A DNA stretch of 6,810 bases from NCBI GenBank assembly GCA_012798025.1, contig JAAZNX010000174.1:1-6810 (forward strand), read 5' to 3'. The notes below the pieces were generated by a model. That model saw only the letters and a list, made by a program, of their open reading frames with translations. It had not been told where the DNA came from and ran no database searches. This DNA is from Methanothrix sp. (GTDB lineage: Archaea; Halobacteriota; Methanosarcinia; Methanotrichales; Methanotrichaceae). The position numbers were made by a program, and so were the translations under genes. The stretch's first letter is position 1; each line of letters starts with the position of its first letter. Shown here piece after piece: positions 5,790 through 6,810 of this stretch.

Positions 5790-6810
5790 TCATGTCATAT
5801 TGTTCAGTTTGCCGACGACCGGTTCGCCTCCATTTGGCGTCCAGACTGTGTCTAGCTCCGGCGATATGAGCCTGATTGATGCTTCTTCAGATGAGAGGTA
5901 GAACATCGATCCTCTGGTTGCTGCCGTGAGAGGGCGAAGCCTGATTCTGTCCGTCAGTCCTATCATCTTTCCGGTCTGACCGATGATTATGGAGAAGGGT
6001 CCGTTCATGAGCAGAGGCGCGTAGACCATTCTCAGAGCAGTGAGCAGTTTCTTCTCATTCTCGTTCATTCTATCAATTGAGTTCCAGATGGGAGGAGCAA
6101 GGATCTTTGCCACCAATTCTATTGGGAGGTTCTGTCTCCTCATGAGAAGGTCTGCTGCATAGGCTATGACCTCAGTATCTGTCTGAAGAGTGCAGGCGTA
6201 GCCGTACATCTCCAGATACCAGCGGTTTGTGCCATAAGAGGATATCTCGCCGTTGTGAACCACTGTTGTATCCAGAAGGCTGAATGGATGCGCTCCTCCC
6301 CACCAGGCCTGTGTGTTGGTGGGAAAGCGACCGTGCACAGTCCATGTGTAGGCCTTATAAAGCCGGTCTAGCATAAAGTACTTGCCGATCTCCTCTGGAT
6401 AGCCCACGCCCTTAAAGCAACCCATGTTCTTCCCTGAGGAGAACACATAGGCGTTCTCGATTTTAGTGTTTATGTGCATGACCTTCATGACCACGTAGTC
6501 GTCGTCCGAGAGATTTGTCTCATCACCCTGCTTGCGGGGAGCAACAAAATAGCGCCAGACCAATGGGGGGTCGCTCACTGCGGTTTCATCGTCATGAGGG
6601 ATCTCCTCGTCGTAGACTAAATCGAAGTTTTCGCAAAGGAAAACATCGAAATCCTGCTTTGCAGATCTTTTGGCATCCGAATTGCTGCCTGTGAACATGA
6701 GATGAAAAGCATAATAATCCTTGTATTCAGGATATATGCCATAGGCTGCAAAACCTCCACCCAAACCGTTGCCTCTGACATGCATATTGGCTATAGCCGA
6801 CATGACTCCA
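5790..6810 (-). CDS. gltB1: Glutamate synthase amidotransferase subunit, class II (Ntn-type), archaeal split type (GltB domain 1; 5' end outside window)
   Basis: The glutaminase part of archaeal glutamate synthase, which releases ammonia from glutamine for the synthase subunit. The open frame continues to the window edge (GV precedes the first visible Met). That Met aligns inside the family's N-terminal helix, so the true start, with the nucleophilic Cys of the expected MCGI motif, lies roughly 15-25 codons beyond 6810. Counting from the visible Met, GGFAAYGIYPEYKDYYA (16-32) is characteristic of archaeal GltB1. HGRFPTN (157-163), HNGEI (183-187) and QTDTEV (207-212) are the class II substrate and oxyanion motifs. 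The C-terminal part (about 270-330) completes the sandwich fold. It has no membrane segment. It is the first visible gene of the operon, and any promoter is outside the window. The family is certain; catalytic competence cannot be judged without the N-terminus. Confidence 0.94.
   Translation of the reverse strand, partial: GVMSAIANMHVRGNGLGGGFAAYGIYPEYKDYYAFHLMFTGSNSDAKRSAKQDFDVFLCENFDLVYDEEIPHDDETAVSDPPLVWRYFVAPRKQGDETNLSDDDYVVMKVMHINTKIENAYVFSSGKNMGCFKGVGYPEEIGKYFMLDRLYKAYTWTVHGRFPTNTQAWWGGAHPFSLLDTTVVHNGEISSYGTNRWYLEMYGYACTLQTDTEVIAYAADLLMRRQNLPIELVAKILAPPIWNSIDRMNENEKKLLTALRMVYAPLLMNGPFSIIIGQTGKMIGLTDRIRLRPLTAATRGSMFYLSSEEASIRLISPELDTVWTPNGGEPVVGKLNNMT

Larger units (their letters stand above)
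530..6810 (-). other. Six-gene operon: split glutamate synthase plus formate dehydrogenase module
   Basis: The six genes share a strand with gaps of 12, 7, 21, 0 and 3 bases, and most starts have Shine-Dalgarno sequences inside or touching the preceding gene. No terminator- or promoter-like sequence fits in the gaps. The gene set has one molybdopterin centre, one FMN and, by cysteine count, about ten Fe-S clusters. Co-transcription is well supported by spacing; functional coupling of the two halves is an inference. Confidence 0.85.

Noticed and set aside
6801..6803. ATG at 6803 as the real start of the amidotransferase gene
   Set aside because: The frame stays open upstream (Gly-Val), the family needs an N-terminal catalytic Cys that is absent after this Met, and the Met aligns inside the conserved N-terminal region.

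Overview
The window looks like chromosome of a methanogenic archaeon, and a Methanothrix (Methanosaeta)-like aceticlastic methanogen is my best guess (about 0.6). The clues are the archaeal three-gene form of glutamate synthase, the methanogen-style acylphosphatase with a long C-terminal extension, the abundance of 4Fe-4S proteins, frequent AGA/AGG and ATA codons, and short purine-rich Shine-Dalgarno sites in tightly packed genes. No rRNA, tRNA, CRISPR array or transposon is visible.

All seven genes lie on the minus strand, so transcription runs from right to left. Six form one compact operon from the right edge down to position 530, with gaps of 0 to 21 bases. The first three are the split glutamate synthase: a class II glutamine amidotransferase (5' end beyond the window), the FMN-binding synthase core with an N-terminal two-cluster ferredoxin domain, and the GXGXG beta-helix subunit. 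The next three form a formate-dehydrogenase module: an FdhF-like molybdopterin catalytic subunit, a four-cluster HycB/CooF-type ferredoxin, and a HycF-type ferredoxin with a C-terminal Cys ribbon. After a 95-base gap comes a separate gene, an acylphosphatase with a predicted coiled-coil tail built on an exact 21-base repeat. It runs off the left edge.

The most interesting point is how the operon is composed. The archaeal glutamate synthase lacks the NADPH-oxidising GltD subunit. Here the position of an electron-donor module is filled by a formate dehydrogenase with two polyferredoxins. No F420- or NAD-binding subunit, hydrogenase or formate transporter lies in the window. The simplest reading is an electron chain from formate through MGD and 4Fe-4S clusters to the ferredoxin domain and FMN of glutamate synthase, i.e. 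formate-driven glutamate synthesis. That coupling is inferred from gene order and domains, not demonstrated.

The only intergenic stretch longer than 21 bases is 435-529. It holds at most a weak promoter-like sequence. No convincing terminator is visible there.
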